DNA from: Cellvibrio mixtus subsp. mixtus J3-8 | GTDB taxonomy: Bacteria > Pseudomonadota > Gammaproteobacteria > Pseudomonadales > Cellvibrionaceae | DNA length: 52,946 nucleotides | Direction of reading: 5' to 3' | NCBI RefSeq assembly: GCF_000766945.1 | Contig: NZ_KN266214.1 | Location: forward strand, 1,627-54,572 | Shown: in pieces, positions 34,362-43,317 of the stretch | Numbering within the stretch: position 1 is the stretch's first letter | How the letters are laid out: each line of letters opens with the position of its first letter | Notes under the pieces: model-generated | Told to the model about the DNA's origin: nothing | Databases searched by the model: none | The model's input: only the letters and a program-made list of their open reading frames with translations | Translations under genes and position numbers: made by a program

Positions 34362-34520
34362 ATGGTCTACGACTACCGGCGCAAGACACAGTACCCGCCA
34401 CAGGCAACCGTGCCCTGGTTGCAACTTAAGGGGCATTGGTTGGAACAGGCGGGATTCACCATTAACACACCGGTGACGATTCGGGTTATGCAAGGGTGTT
34501 TGGTGTTGACGACGGAGTGA
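34362..34520 (+). CDS. SymE-like type I toxin, possibly N-terminally truncated
   Basis: The C-terminal SymE signature is clear: VPWLQLKGHWLEQAGF followed by TPVTIRVMQGCLVLTTE. SymE proteins are AbrB-fold derivatives acting as SOS-induced toxins or nucleoid-binding proteins, repressed by antisense RNA in E. coli. From the ATG at 34362 there are 52 residues, shorter than the usual 80-110. GGGAG is only one or two bases from that ATG. The frame continues upstream to a GTG at 34266 inside the GH3 terminator, so the 5' end may have been lost or the gene is decayed. It borders the orphan RHS tip, a frequent neighbourhood for symE-like genes. Confidence 0.65.
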   Translation: MVYDYRRKTQYPPQATVPWLQLKGHWLEQAGFTINTPVTIRVMQGCLVLTTE

Positions 34521-34539
34521 GGAACAAACTCACGCGCTC

Positions 34540-34576
34540 ATAAAAACAAAACCCCGGTCAGAGGACTGGCCGGGGT
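34540..34576 (-). terminator. Terminator of the small lipoprotein gene
   Basis: On the minus strand CCCCGGCCAG pairs (one G-U) with CTGACCGGGG over a 4-base loop, followed by TTTTGTTTTT. It lies just downstream of the stop at 34586. Confidence 0.85.
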
Positions 34577-34585
34577 GAACGTTTA

Positions 34586-35131
34586 TTAACTTTGAGAAAA
34601 TTGAACGGATTTTACGTGACGCCACTTTTTCTCTTTGTATGACATTACAATAAAAGTCGAACCGCCACATAAAGGCCCGCAGGCAGAGGCCAAAAAAACT
34701 ATAGCGGATTTACGGTTACTAGAATACGCAACACTGGATATATAAATTACTCCTTTCACACCAGGGAACACATGATAAAAGTGCTCCCAATGTTCATCCT
34801 CGAACACTATATCTTTCACTTCCTTTTTACCTTCTAGAGCCTTCTCTATTGTTAAAGATTTTTCAATATTGATCTGCGAACAAATTTTCTCAGATATTAA
34901 TGGAGAATTTTTTGAAGCATATAAGGCATTTATCAAATCTTCCCCAACATCTTTTATTAACGATTCGCTTAACTGATCCCTTGATGGCGGCTTAATGGTT
35001 TCAGATTGCAAGATATATACATCATTGCCTTTACAATAACCGCCAAGCGCAGTTTTCATTACGTCAAAATCTTCTGCATGTGAGCAACCATGAAGAGACA
35101 TAAAAATCAAAATAAAAAAGTAATTTCTCAA
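34586..35131 (-). CDS. Small predicted lipoprotein, candidate immunity protein to the RHS tip
   Basis: An unrecognised 181-residue protein. The TTG start at 35131 is supported by GAGGG eight bases upstream and gives a short lipoprotein signal ending SLHGC (Cys16). The mature part is mixed alpha/beta with EDEHWEHFYHVFPGVKGVIYI and a cysteine-bearing loop, ACGPLCGGSTF. It begins 31 bases downstream of the orphan RHS tip on the same strand, has its own terminator, and its AT content is higher than that of the pectin genes. That arrangement is typical of an immunity gene following a polymorphic toxin, but nothing in the sequence proves it. Confidence 0.65.
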   Translation of the reverse strand: MRNYFFILIFMSLHGCSHAEDFDVMKTALGGYCKGNDVYILQSETIKPPSRDQLSESLIKDVGEDLINALYASKNSPLISEKICSQINIEKSLTIEKALEGKKEVKDIVFEDEHWEHFYHVFPGVKGVIYISSVAYSSNRKSAIVFLASACGPLCGGSTFIVMSYKEKKWRHVKSVQFSQS

Positions 35132-35162
35132 TTACCATACCCTCATTAATAGATGGTAAACA

Positions 35163-35834
35163 TTAGCAGCCTGGTGTACCTGGCGATCTTTTACACCAAT
35201 TGTCCACAGATTGATTAGCAAATTTTTCAATACTTTCATCTGATGTTGTATATCCATGACCTTGGTAGATAGCAGCATTTACCCCATAAGCACTTTTTTC
35301 ATCTTCCAAAGCTTCATCACGTGATGCGGAGGCTCTTTTGCCTCTTTTTTCAAAAGTATGTATATGATCTACTTCATGAGCAACAGCAGAACCAGCTTCA
35401 AGTTCACTTTTCATCTTTGATCGATCAACCCGAATAATTCCTCTGGAGCTTTCTGCGGTGTTCCCTGGCCCTCCAAACTCAGCTCTACCTCCTGATTTAA
35501 GACCACCAAAGGAAATAGTAACTCCATTCCGCTCACCCTCTTTACCAAGAGTTTTATTTATTGCAGTTACTTGTGCAGTTTGCGCTTTATCTAGCTTTCC
35601 TGATTTCAACGCTTCATTGACCACCTTAAGATCATTTTTAAGTTGACCACATTGTTCAGTTGTTCCACCGCATGTATACATCCCTGTTGGGTCTCGCTTA
35701 TTAACCGGATCATTTCCCACATACGCATACATATTCATTTGATCTGCGTAAAAAATTGGATCCGTTTGCAAAAAGCGACCAAGTTTCGGTGAATACAATC
35801 TCGCTTTGTAATGAAATAAAGCTAACTCACCCAA
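35163..35834 (-). CDS. Orphan RHS core end with C-terminal HEVDH zincin-like toxin domain
   Basis: The frame encodes the end of an RHS core: [39 protein letters not shown], then [10 protein letters not shown], the usual boundary before a variable toxin tip. About 165 residues follow and contain [10 protein letters not shown], a HExxH zinc-protease motif, with a possible third ligand in [14 protein letters not shown] core sequence can be read upstream to 35939 ([17 protein letters not shown]), where an in-frame TAA stops it, so the long RHS body is missing. The only start within the frame is TTG or further downstream. It is either a displaced tip awaiting recombination or a pseudogene remnant. 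Confidence 0.75.
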   Translation of the reverse strand: MGELALFHYKARLYSPKLGRFLQTDPIFYADQMNMYAYVGNDPVNKRDPTGMYTCGGTTEQCGQLKNDLKVVNEALKSGKLDKAQTAQVTAINKTLGKEGERNGVTISFGGLKSGGRAEFGGPGNTAESSRGIIRVDRSKMKSELEAGSAVAHEVDHIHTFEKRGKRASASRDEALEDEKSAYGVNAAIYQGHGYTTSDESIEKFANQSVDNWCKRSPGTPGC

Positions 35835-36117
35835 CCAAATTTGCCCTGTATAACCAAAGCGGCCGGTGTTGGATGCACCTGGAATACCGAAGCTGTCGTA
35901 GGTGAGTTTAGTCAGGTAATTACCTGAGCCATCAAGGAATTAAGTCACTACACAAGTGAAATACATGCAAAATTGTAGATCAATAAACCCCACAAAAAAT
36001 CGGGCTTACCAGCTCTTGCTGCTTGCGCCCATCCAACAAAATGGTAACAAGCAATTCCTCGTAAGAGCTATTATCGAGCAACGGCTAAAAGCCTAATATC
36101 GTCATAGGTTTTTACTT
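35835..36117. other. RHS remnant and spacer
   Basis: The minus-strand frame of the RHS tip continues to 35939 without a start codon. From 35940 to 36117 I see no gene; this AT-rich spacer separates the accessory island from the halogenase operon. Confidence 0.5.
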
Positions 36118-37608
36118 TTAGCTATTCAGCGTGCTACTACAATATTTATTAATAAATTCATGATGCGTTAAAAGTGTTGCCATATTTCTATCAACACCGG
36201 CAGCAACGCCATTCAAAAAATTTTGCAATTCATGCTCTGACATTAAATCGACAATGGGGTGATATGATGTGGGGATGACACCTTGCCCGAGCATAACCTG
36301 GGTCCATGAATCCAGGCGAAATAATTCGCCTTCAACCTGATAGGCTCTCCCATAATCTTTAAATAAATTTATGCGGTGCATAAGGTTTTCCGGCACATCC
36401 ATATCCTTACAATAACGCCAAAAAGGACTATCATCGCGCTCAGTCGCCTTGTAATGCAGGATAATAAAATCCCTGATTCTTGTGATTTCACTTTCCGCCT
36501 GGATATTAAATTCATCCACAATCGGTTGCCGGATTTCTCCATGGGGGAATAGTTGGAGCAGGCGGGTTATTGCCGTCATAATCATATGGATACTGGTTGA
36601 CTCGAGCGGCTCTAAAAAGCCGGAAGACAAGCCCACAGCAATACAGTTTTTATTCCAGGTTTTTTTGCGTTTTCCGGTTTTAAATTTTATTACCCTGGGA
36701 TCAATAAGTACTTTTCCCTCTACGCTCGTCAGCAACATATTGATTGCTTCATCATCCGACATATAACGACTGCTAAACACCAATCCATTGCCGACCCTGT
36801 GTTGCAATGGAATTTTCCAGCGCCAACCGGCATGGTGTGCAATTGATCGAGTATAGGGTACAGCGGGGGCCGTGCTTTCTGTCTGGATTGCAATAGCACT
36901 GTCACAAGGCAACCATTGCTCCCATCCCTCAAATCCGGTCTGCAGCGTTTGTTCAATCAACAAACCCCTCATCCCCGTACAATCCAAAAATAAATCTCCC
37001 GGAATCTCCTGGCCGGATTCCATTTTAAGTGCAGCGATATCCCCGGAGTCCGGATGTTGTCGCACCTCTGCTATTTTTCCTTCAACGCGTTTTACACCAC
37101 GCGCTTCCGAACGTACCCTGAGAAAACTGGCATAGCGTCCGGCATCAAGGTGAAATGCGTAATTTAGTTTTGCCTGGTCATTGACAGAGAAGAGATCCTT
37201 TAATGCTGCTTTGTATTCGAGGCAGTAATCACCAAACTCCCGGGCGATTCCCAACTTTCGTCCCCTGAGCCAAAAATGAATAAAGTCAGTAATTAATGTT
37301 TGCTTGCCGGTGATTCCAAATGAATGGAAATATTTTTCACCAACTTGCTTCCAGTTTTCAAATTGGATGCCGAGCTTAAACGTAGCATTGGTTGCGCGCA
37401 TAAACTCTTGCTCGTTTATTCCCAACAAGCGGTGAAATGTCCGCATGGGCGGGATGGTCGCTTCGCCAACACCGATAGTCCCTATTTCCTGTGATTCAAC
37501 CAACGTGATATCGAGGAGCTCACCCATTTGATTCGATAACGCAGCGGCGGCAATCCAGCCTGCTGTACCACCACCGGCAATAACTATCTTCATTTTTTTA
37601 TTTAGCAT
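36118..37608 (-). CDS. Tryptophan halogenase-like flavoprotein
   Basis: FAD-dependent protein of the tryptophan halogenase family, 496 residues from the ATG at 37608 (a GTG at 37623 and an ATG at 37593 are alternatives). The FAD motif is GGGTAGW near the N-terminus, then GVGEATIPP. The halogenase signature WxWxIP is present as GWRWKIPL, and a lysine sits in FKLGIQFENW where the catalytic Lys is expected. GLSSGFLEPLESTSIH is the second FAD block. In Cellvibrio, Caulobacter and Xanthomonas, such genes accompany SapC, JmjC-cupin and TonB receptor genes and are linked to carbohydrate uptake; no halogenated product is known. It begins within 30 bases of the cupin gene's stop. Confidence 0.9.
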   Translation of the reverse strand: MLNKKMKIVIAGGGTAGWIAAAALSNQMGELLDITLVESQEIGTIGVGEATIPPMRTFHRLLGINEQEFMRATNATFKLGIQFENWKQVGEKYFHSFGITGKQTLITDFIHFWLRGRKLGIAREFGDYCLEYKAALKDLFSVNDQAKLNYAFHLDAGRYASFLRVRSEARGVKRVEGKIAEVRQHPDSGDIAALKMESGQEIPGDLFLDCTGMRGLLIEQTLQTGFEGWEQWLPCDSAIAIQTESTAPAVPYTRSIAHHAGWRWKIPLQHRVGNGLVFSSRYMSDDEAINMLLTSVEGKVLIDPRVIKFKTGKRKKTWNKNCIAVGLSSGFLEPLESTSIHMIMTAITRLLQLFPHGEIRQPIVDEFNIQAESEITRIRDFIILHYKATERDDSPFWRYCKDMDVPENLMHRINLFKDYGRAYQVEGELFRLDSWTQVMLGQGVIPTSYHPIVDLMSEHELQNFLNGVAAGVDRNMATLLTHHEFINKYCSSTLNS

Positions 37609-37632
37609 TTCATTATTCTTCACTTATCCGCA

Positions 37633-38652
37633 TCAACGATTCAGTTTATTAATAAGCAGGGCTCTTAATTTCCTGACACCCAATCTATCCAGGACTTGTA
37701 AAAACCCTCTCGCCTCTGGCGGAATAAAGGCGTTGGATTTTTCTGCTCCGTCAAAAATATAATGATTAAAAATATGTTTCCAGGCTTCGCGCTCATGGGG
37801 GGATTTATCCCTGATACCAAGCATCGCCATGTACAAAGCGTTCATACCTGATGTTAAAAACGCCGGGGCATCTTCCCACCAGTAATTCACAAGAATATTG
37901 TACGGTGCCAGGCTTTCTACATGATGCCACCACATGCTTGGTATATATAGCGCGTCCCCTGGCTCCAGCTCTACAACCCGGGCAGTCAACAGTGCATCGC
38001 TAAAGCGTGGGAATTTTTGAAAGTCAGGATTTTTAAAATCAACAAGGCTAATAACCTGTCCACCGGGTGTGGGCTCCAGCGGACCGGGATAAAGATTGCT
38101 GATTTGATCCGGCGGGAAAAGTGTAAACCTGCGCTTGCCGGCAACACAGCAGGCGATGTTATCCAGCGCATCAAAATGACAGGTCGCGGTTGTTGCACCG
38201 CCAATCCAGATACTCACTCGCTCTGCCATTGCATCGGGATGTTTATCGCGAGGAATTACAATGTTGTTGTTATCGTTAAACCCGGGCAAATGCGTATCAA
38301 TAATATTGGATGCAATATAATACGCTGGAGCATTTATTTGATTCACCCCATCCAGAATCGCTTCCAGGGTTTCATCAATGCGACCTTTAAAACTTTCATA
38401 ATCGAGCCTGGTGCAATCATCGTTGTAAAACATCCTGCCGTTATTTTCTGCAGGGATTTTGCATACGATCGTAGGGCTGCCATTATAAAACGATTTCAGG
38501 TAATCGACTGATGCACGATCTGACTCTCGCCCGGCTTGCACCATAGGCCAATCGCCAACCAACTGCTTAAAAACAACAGGCTCTGCAGAATTAATTACAT
38601 TTTTTGGAATAGTGTGCGAATTAATTCCATGCAAAATCGTTGTTTCTTTCAA
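37633..38652 (-). CDS. JmjC-type cupin (cupin-like 8) protein
   Basis: A 339-residue protein of the bacterial JmjC/cupin-8 type, probably an Fe(II)/2-oxoglutarate oxygenase. The metal motif is visible as CHFDALDN (His-x-Asp) and the distal His in MWWHHVES. The fold also shows GKRRFTLFPPDQ and LEPGDALYIPS, the usual jellyroll strands. It ends 24 bases before the halogenase start and begins 2 bases after the SapC stop. The target residue or molecule is unknown. Confidence 0.88.
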   Translation of the reverse strand: MKETTILHGINSHTIPKNVINSAEPVVFKQLVGDWPMVQAGRESDRASVDYLKSFYNGSPTIVCKIPAENNGRMFYNDDCTRLDYESFKGRIDETLEAILDGVNQINAPAYYIASNIIDTHLPGFNDNNNIVIPRDKHPDAMAERVSIWIGGATTATCHFDALDNIACCVAGKRRFTLFPPDQISNLYPGPLEPTPGGQVISLVDFKNPDFQKFPRFSDALLTARVVELEPGDALYIPSMWWHHVESLAPYNILVNYWWEDAPAFLTSGMNALYMAMLGIRDKSPHEREAWKHIFNHYIFDGAEKSNAFIPPEARGFLQVLDRLGVRKLRALLINKLNR

Positions 38653-38654
38653 AG

Positions 38655-39416
38655 TCAGTTATTCCCCGTCAACAGTTTGCGATTTTTTCGATCAATTAAT
38701 TTTCGAATATTAGACATTGATGCCGCGATTAAATAAGCCGCCTGAAGAAAGCCAGCCTTGTTCAGCTCTTCCAGTGCAACACCTTCCAGCTGCGATAATT
38801 TTTCAACATTAATTGTCTCAAATCCATTAATTTTTAATTTTTCCTGGTTTTGAAATTCGATATCCAAAACAACAGCATCCAATAATTGATATTTGGCGAA
38901 TGCATCAAACATCAATTTTGTCTGCGGTATTCCATCATTGATAATTTCCAACGCCTTGGAGATATGGTTCAGGTATGGGCTATGCCCGCCATTTTCCAAA
39001 AACAGTGAATGGCCTTCATTACTGTTTGCTTTAGGATGGTTCATATCAATATGCACCATCGGCCTTTGAATCTCTGCCCCATCCACAACGTCGCGATGCA
39101 TACCGATAGAAAATGGTCCTCTAGCGAGCGCCGCCGGAACATAATAGGCGTCCCATCCGGAATATTTTTGTTTTAATGGATTTGCATCCGTCAAAAACAG
39201 GTTTTCATCTTTTTCCAGGCCAAAAAATACAATCGCCTGATATTCATTCGTCTCCGGATTCTTACGGCACAATATCGGGTATTCTTTTTGAACCTCAGCG
39301 AATTCAGTTATAAATGTAACTGTACTGACAACATTATCCCCCAGCGCTGCTGAAAATGTTGAATTCACCCGCAAATGTTCGTGAGCAATATTGTTTAATA
39401 CTTCTGTCTTTTGCAT
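38655..39416 (-). CDS. SapC-family protein
   Basis: A 253-residue protein with the SapC-like fold: YPILCRKNPETNEYQAIVFFGL, then NLFLTDANPLKQKYSGWDAYYVPAALARGPF, and a C-terminal helical region with LIDRKNRKLL. SapC was named for S-layer proteins, but in this genomic setting it belongs to TonB receptor-linked loci and has no known activity. The ATG at 39416 has GGTAG seven bases upstream. It is the first gene of a three-gene operon downstream of the TonB receptor. Confidence 0.88.
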   Translation of the reverse strand: MQKTEVLNNIAHEHLRVNSTFSAALGDNVVSTVTFITEFAEVQKEYPILCRKNPETNEYQAIVFFGLEKDENLFLTDANPLKQKYSGWDAYYVPAALARGPFSIGMHRDVVDGAEIQRPMVHIDMNHPKANSNEGHSLFLENGGHSPYLNHISKALEIINDGIPQTKLMFDAFAKYQLLDAVVLDIEFQNQEKLKINGFETINVEKLSQLEGVALEELNKAGFLQAAYLIAASMSNIRKLIDRKNRKLLTGNN

Positions 39417-39460
39417 ATAAATACTACCGGCAATTTGCACAATTTATTTTGATCTACATA

Positions 39461-39492
39461 TAAAAAAGAGCCGCCTGGGCGACTCTTTTTTA
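39461..39492 (-). terminator. Terminator between the TonB receptor and the SapC operon
   Basis: AAAAAAGAG and CTCTTTTTT with inner CGCC/GGCG form a stem with one mismatch and a U-tract on the minus strand. Placed after the receptor stop, it would let the receptor be made in excess over SapC and the halogenase. Confidence 0.75.
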
Positions 39493-39514
39493 TTAAACAA
39501 CCTTTAAGTGATAC

Positions 39515-42500
39515 TTAGAAGCTGTATCGAGCACCCAATTGGTAACGAGCACCCAAATCATCGTAACCCCACAACATGTTTTTGTTACGGGCATGCTCAC
39601 GACGATCTTCACCAGTCAGGTTAATACCTTCAAACGAGAGCGACAAATTGTCGGTCACATGATAAGTCACGTTAGCGTCAATTTGCGAGTATGCTTCGAT
39701 GTAGCCCGGGTTGTTAGCACCAGCACCGGTTCTATTGAGGAACTCATCACGCCAGTTGTAAGCGAGACGCGCTTCAATACCATACTTTTCATACATCAAT
39801 ACCAGGTTTGCAGTATCGCTCAGACCCAACAATGCAAATTGGTTTTCTGTAATATCCATGTCATCAAACTTCACATCGCCTCTTACGATGGTGTAGTTAG
39901 CCTGGATACCAAAGCCGGTCTCACCAAAGAAGTGTTGCCCCGCAAACTCAGCACCATAAATTTTCGCCTGGCGGCTGTTAACCGGGCTGCTCATGGTGTA
40001 TACCATCAACGGATCATCTGCATTCGGAGTGATGAATGGGTAACCTTTCTGCTCATTGAAGAAGTTCTTCAATGAGTCGGTGTATGCCGCAGCGCCGGTA
40101 GGATATGCAGTTGGGTTGGCCAAAATTTGCATCATTGCATAAATGCTGGCGTCATCAACATTGATACCTCTGCTTTGCAACGCCGCTTGTGCTGCTTTTG
40201 CTCTTGGGCCTGAGGTTTGGTCTTGAATACCTGGGAAGGTGCGCGTTACTTGCTCTGTTCCGATAAAGTTAATAACGCGTTTTTCAAACACACCGGCAGA
40301 CACATAGCTGGCATCATCAAAATACCATTCTACGGACACGTCAACGTTATTTGACTCTAATGGCTTCAGATAAGGGTTGTTACCGGTTGCCTGAACGTTA
40401 GTACCTTCATTCAGCGTAGAACCGTCCGGATTGCCAAATGAAGTTGCTGCGCCCAATTGACCCAAACCAGGACGAGCGATGGTTTTGCTGTAAGAGAATC
40501 TGGCTACCAGGTCGTCCCTCAGTTTGGCTGACAAATCCAGGTTGGGGAGCAATGCGTCATAGCTGTTCCTGGCTACAGTTTGGGCGCCTGCTGCCTGGCT
40601 AACAGTACTGAAATCGTTATCTGACTGCCATACGTAATAAGCCAGCGGTGGAGTATCAGAAGATGAGACTTGATCGGTTGTTTCATAGCGCAAACCGGTC
40701 AATACATCAACCTCAAGCCCGGCTAATGTACCCGCCGTGCTTAACTGGAAGTAGACTGCATCGGTATCTTCCTGAATGTCATTGTTGCTTTTGCTATTGC
40801 GAACAATACCTTTAGGACTCTGTTTGTTTTCTACACCAATATAAGCTGGTCCAGATCCGAGGGGAGAGTCAGGAGAAACCTCAGTGGTGGGGTATATACT
40901 CACCAGGTGTTTTGCCAATGCACGTGCGTCAGCACGATAACCGATATGGGGTGACTTACCCGTGCTTACATCCTCAAATTCACCCGCAACATCGAAGTTT
41001 TCAAACAATCCGGCAGGGAATTCGCCCGGCGCAGATGCACCCCAACCACCCAATATCTGAGCATTGTTGGTGTTGTAATCAATGGTATTTGAACCCATTT
41101 CACGGCGCTCAATACCAAAGTCAAAACGGCCATCATCAAACTGCCATTGCGCATCCACTTTAGCTTGGGTTACATCAGACACTTGCTCAGCTGACCATAC
41201 ACGCATAACGGAAGAACTAAGATCCTCTGTGCCCAGAGTTCCATCTATTGTGTGAGTCCAGTTAGGAATAGTGGCACCACTAAACTGCCAGCTTGCACCG
41301 GACTTAATGGTCGCGCCAATACCGACATCCAATTCACCGGAATGACCTGGGCCAGTTGGCAGACTTTCCAGGGTTGAGTCATGGACATCGACATTCAATG
41401 TCAATTGGTCATTCACTGCCCAGTTAAGATTTAAACCAGTTGACTCCAGGGTATCTTCCTGCGAACGATATTGCTGGGAGAAACCGATATCTTTTCTATC
41501 TATACCGTAGTTTTCGACAATGAATTTAGGCGTCTTAATGGCAGAATTATCAAACTCAACGGATTGGAGGTAATTACCATTTTGCACCCAGGTTGTCACT
41601 TCACCGCGATGTTCAGATTGGTTGTTCTGAGCAAAGGTATAGTCCAGGGTAGCGGTCAGGTCTTCAATAGGACGATATTGGAAGGTCAACTGTGCGTTGG
41701 TGCGATCACGCTCACGATCGGAGAAGGTATAACGGACATCGTTAGGACGAGAATAAAGTTGTCCAACCGCTGGGGCATTCTTGAATTTCGCACTGTTAGC
41801 AGGGGTGTTATAAATAGTTTGGCTGTCACCGCCGCCCCATTCTGCAACTGTCCAGTTGTTAACGGTAGCCCCGGTAAAACCTGAGTCACGCTCTTGATAG
41901 CTAGCGCTCAATGACACACCAAATACATCAGAGTCATCTGCCCAGCTCACCAGGCCGGAAACTTCCGGAGTTACGTCGTCACCAGTACGATTGGTCGTAT
42001 CCGCTACCGCTTTAGCGCCAATAGTTGCTTTGAATCCATCACCGTCCAATGGACGAGAGGTTTTGATGTTTACCGATGCACCAATACCACCCGCAGCGAT
42101 GTTGGCCTTACCGGTTTTATAAACTTCTACGCCGGAAACGGCTTCAGAAGCGAGGTTCGCGAAATCAAATGCACGCGAGTTACCGCCACGAGTGGATGCG
42201 TCAGCACCTGAACTACCACCGTATGCGCTACCCGTTGGAAGTGTTCTTCCGTTCAAGGTCACCATATTGTAGTCAGGGCCAAAACCCCGAACGGTAATAC
42301 GCGAACCTTCACCATTGGAACGGTCAATAGAAACACCGGTAATACGTTGCAGCGATTCCGCCAGGTTGGTATCCGGGAATTTACCCATATCTTCGGCGCT
42401 GATCGCATCGACCACACCCGCTGCATCACGTTTGATGTCCATCGCACGCTCCATAGAGGCGCGAATACCGGTTACTGTGACTTCTTCAACTGAATCATCT

Positions 42501-42592
42501 TGTGCAATGGCAAAGCTGCTCAGACCACTAAGGGCTGATGAGGCAATGACCGTTGCCAGGATTTTTTTATTAAAACTGACTTTTCTACTCAT
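39515..42592 (-). CDS. TonB-dependent receptor of the SapC/halogenase locus
   Basis: Outer-membrane transporter of 1025 residues. The ATG at 42592 follows AGGAG at good spacing; longer in-frame starts lack one. A signal peptide ends at FAIAQDD (about residue 31), then a TonB-box-like VEEVTVTGIR. The plug (about 45-200) has FPDTNLAESLQRITGVSIDR and SRITVRGFGPDYNMVTLNGR. The barrel ends in YQLGARYSF with a terminal Phe, as expected for outer-membrane insertion. It is the same subclass as the receptor at 11263-14064 but clearly not a recent copy. Its substrate is unknown; linkage to SapC, cupin and halogenase suggests sugar oligomers. Confidence 0.93.
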   Translation of the reverse strand: MSRKVSFNKKILATVIASSALSGLSSFAIAQDDSVEEVTVTGIRASMERAMDIKRDAAGVVDAISAEDMGKFPDTNLAESLQRITGVSIDRSNGEGSRITVRGFGPDYNMVTLNGRTLPTGSAYGGSSGADASTRGGNSRAFDFANLASEAVSGVEVYKTGKANIAAGGIGASVNIKTSRPLDGDGFKATIGAKAVADTTNRTGDDVTPEVSGLVSWADDSDVFGVSLSASYQERDSGFTGATVNNWTVAEWGGGDSQTIYNTPANSAKFKNAPAVGQLYSRPNDVRYTFSDRERDRTNAQLTFQYRPIEDLTATLDYTFAQNNQSEHRGEVTTWVQNGNYLQSVEFDNSAIKTPKFIVENYGIDRKDIGFSQQYRSQEDTLESTGLNLNWAVNDQLTLNVDVHDSTLESLPTGPGHSGELDVGIGATIKSGASWQFSGATIPNWTHTIDGTLGTEDLSSSVMRVWSAEQVSDVTQAKVDAQWQFDDGRFDFGIERREMGSNTIDYNTNNAQILGGWGASAPGEFPAGLFENFDVAGEFEDVSTGKSPHIGYRADARALAKHLVSIYPTTEVSPDSPLGSGPAYIGVENKQSPKGIVRNSKSNNDIQEDTDAVYFQLSTAGTLAGLEVDVLTGLRYETTDQVSSSDTPPLAYYVWQSDNDFSTVSQAAGAQTVARNSYDALLPNLDLSAKLRDDLVARFSYSKTIARPGLGQLGAATSFGNPDGSTLNEGTNVQATGNNPYLKPLESNNVDVSVEWYFDDASYVSAGVFEKRVINFIGTEQVTRTFPGIQDQTSGPRAKAAQAALQSRGINVDDASIYAMMQILANPTAYPTGAAAYTDSLKNFFNEQKGYPFITPNADDPLMVYTMSSPVNSRQAKIYGAEFAGQHFFGETGFGIQANYTIVRGDVKFDDMDITENQFALLGLSDTANLVLMYEKYGIEARLAYNWRDEFLNRTGAGANNPGYIEAYSQIDANVTYHVTDNLSLSFEGINLTGEDRREHARNKNMLWGYDDLGARYQLGARYSF

Positions 42593-43057
42593 GGAGCTCT
42601 CCTTAATTGGATTAATTATGCTCAGGATTTTTTTATCGTACCGCTTATACAAATCCATTACCCCCTAGAGCAGGAGTAATAGACCCGAATTCACCTTATT
42701 AGCAAGATGATTTGGATCGCACCAGGCTGTCGCCTGTCTCCACCTGCCAACTGCACTTATTGTGTTTTTGAATGAGACATAGCTCGCAACTGGCACCGTT
42801 GAATACAAGTATCATATGTTCAGTTTGACTACAAGAAATTGAGACGCACCAATTTGTAAAAATCACTGATCTGTTACGCAACGCTACACATTGGCGTAAA
42901 AATCAATCAGCGGTAGCAGTTTTTTGATTAGTGAAATTTAGGTGGGAGGAAAAATTGCTGTTGCAACAACAATATAGGAAATCAACCATTCATATTTATA
43001 TTATAAATTTATCAATGAAATTGTTTTTATTGTTGGTGAAAATACAAGCATAAAACT
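42593..43057. promoter_or_regulatory. Gene-free promoter region of the second TonB receptor
   Basis: 465 bases upstream of the receptor. It becomes AT-rich toward 42940-43030 and contains a 15-base AT palindrome at 42994-43008 (ATTTATA, T, TATAAAT). Nothing resembling the 16319 palindrome is seen. A 60-codon minus-strand frame at 42699-42881 has no ribosome site or family resemblance. Confidence 0.35.
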
Positions 43058-43086
43058 AAAAAGCCGATCTAGTGATCGGGCTTTTC
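43058..43086 (-). terminator. Terminator overlapping the end of yheV
   Basis: AAAAGCC..GATC pairs with GATC..GGCTTTTT around the yheV stop codon on the minus strand, ending in a U-run. Confidence 0.75.
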
Positions 43087-43317
43087 AAAAGGCAAAATAT
43101 TGATGACTTGAACATCCTGTTTGTCCTTTTCAGTCAAATTAACGCGGGTATCCAGTTCACGTGCAATCGGTTTGAAATGCATCTCATCCTTATAGCCACA
43201 CGCCACACATTCGCGAAAATCTTTGCCGTCCTCGCTGTATACCACCAGCTTATCCATCTCTGAACAGCGCGGGCAAACCGCGCCCGCGACAAAACGACGC
43301 TTGCTGCTGTAAACCAT
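43069..43317 (-). CDS. yheV: YheV-like putative zinc-ribbon protein
   Basis: An 82-residue protein with two CxxC knuckles, AVCPRCSEM and RECVACGY, which should bind zinc. The N-terminal VYSSKRRFVAGAVCPRC is the family signature. Function is unknown. Its ATG overlaps the prlC stop by one base (TGATG), so it is translationally coupled to the peptidase, a pairing also seen in pseudomonads. Confidence 0.9.
   Translation of the reverse strand: MVYSSKRRFVAGAVCPRCSEMDKLVVYSEDGKDFRECVACGYKDEMHFKPIARELDTRVNLTEKDKQDVQVINILPFEKPDH

Noticed and set aside
38017-38511. 164-codon plus-strand open frame
   Set aside because: It is antisense to the JmjC-type cupin gene, which has intact metal motifs and operon spacing.
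39539-40075. 178-codon plus-strand open frame
   Set aside because: It is antisense to the beta-barrel end of the TonB receptor.
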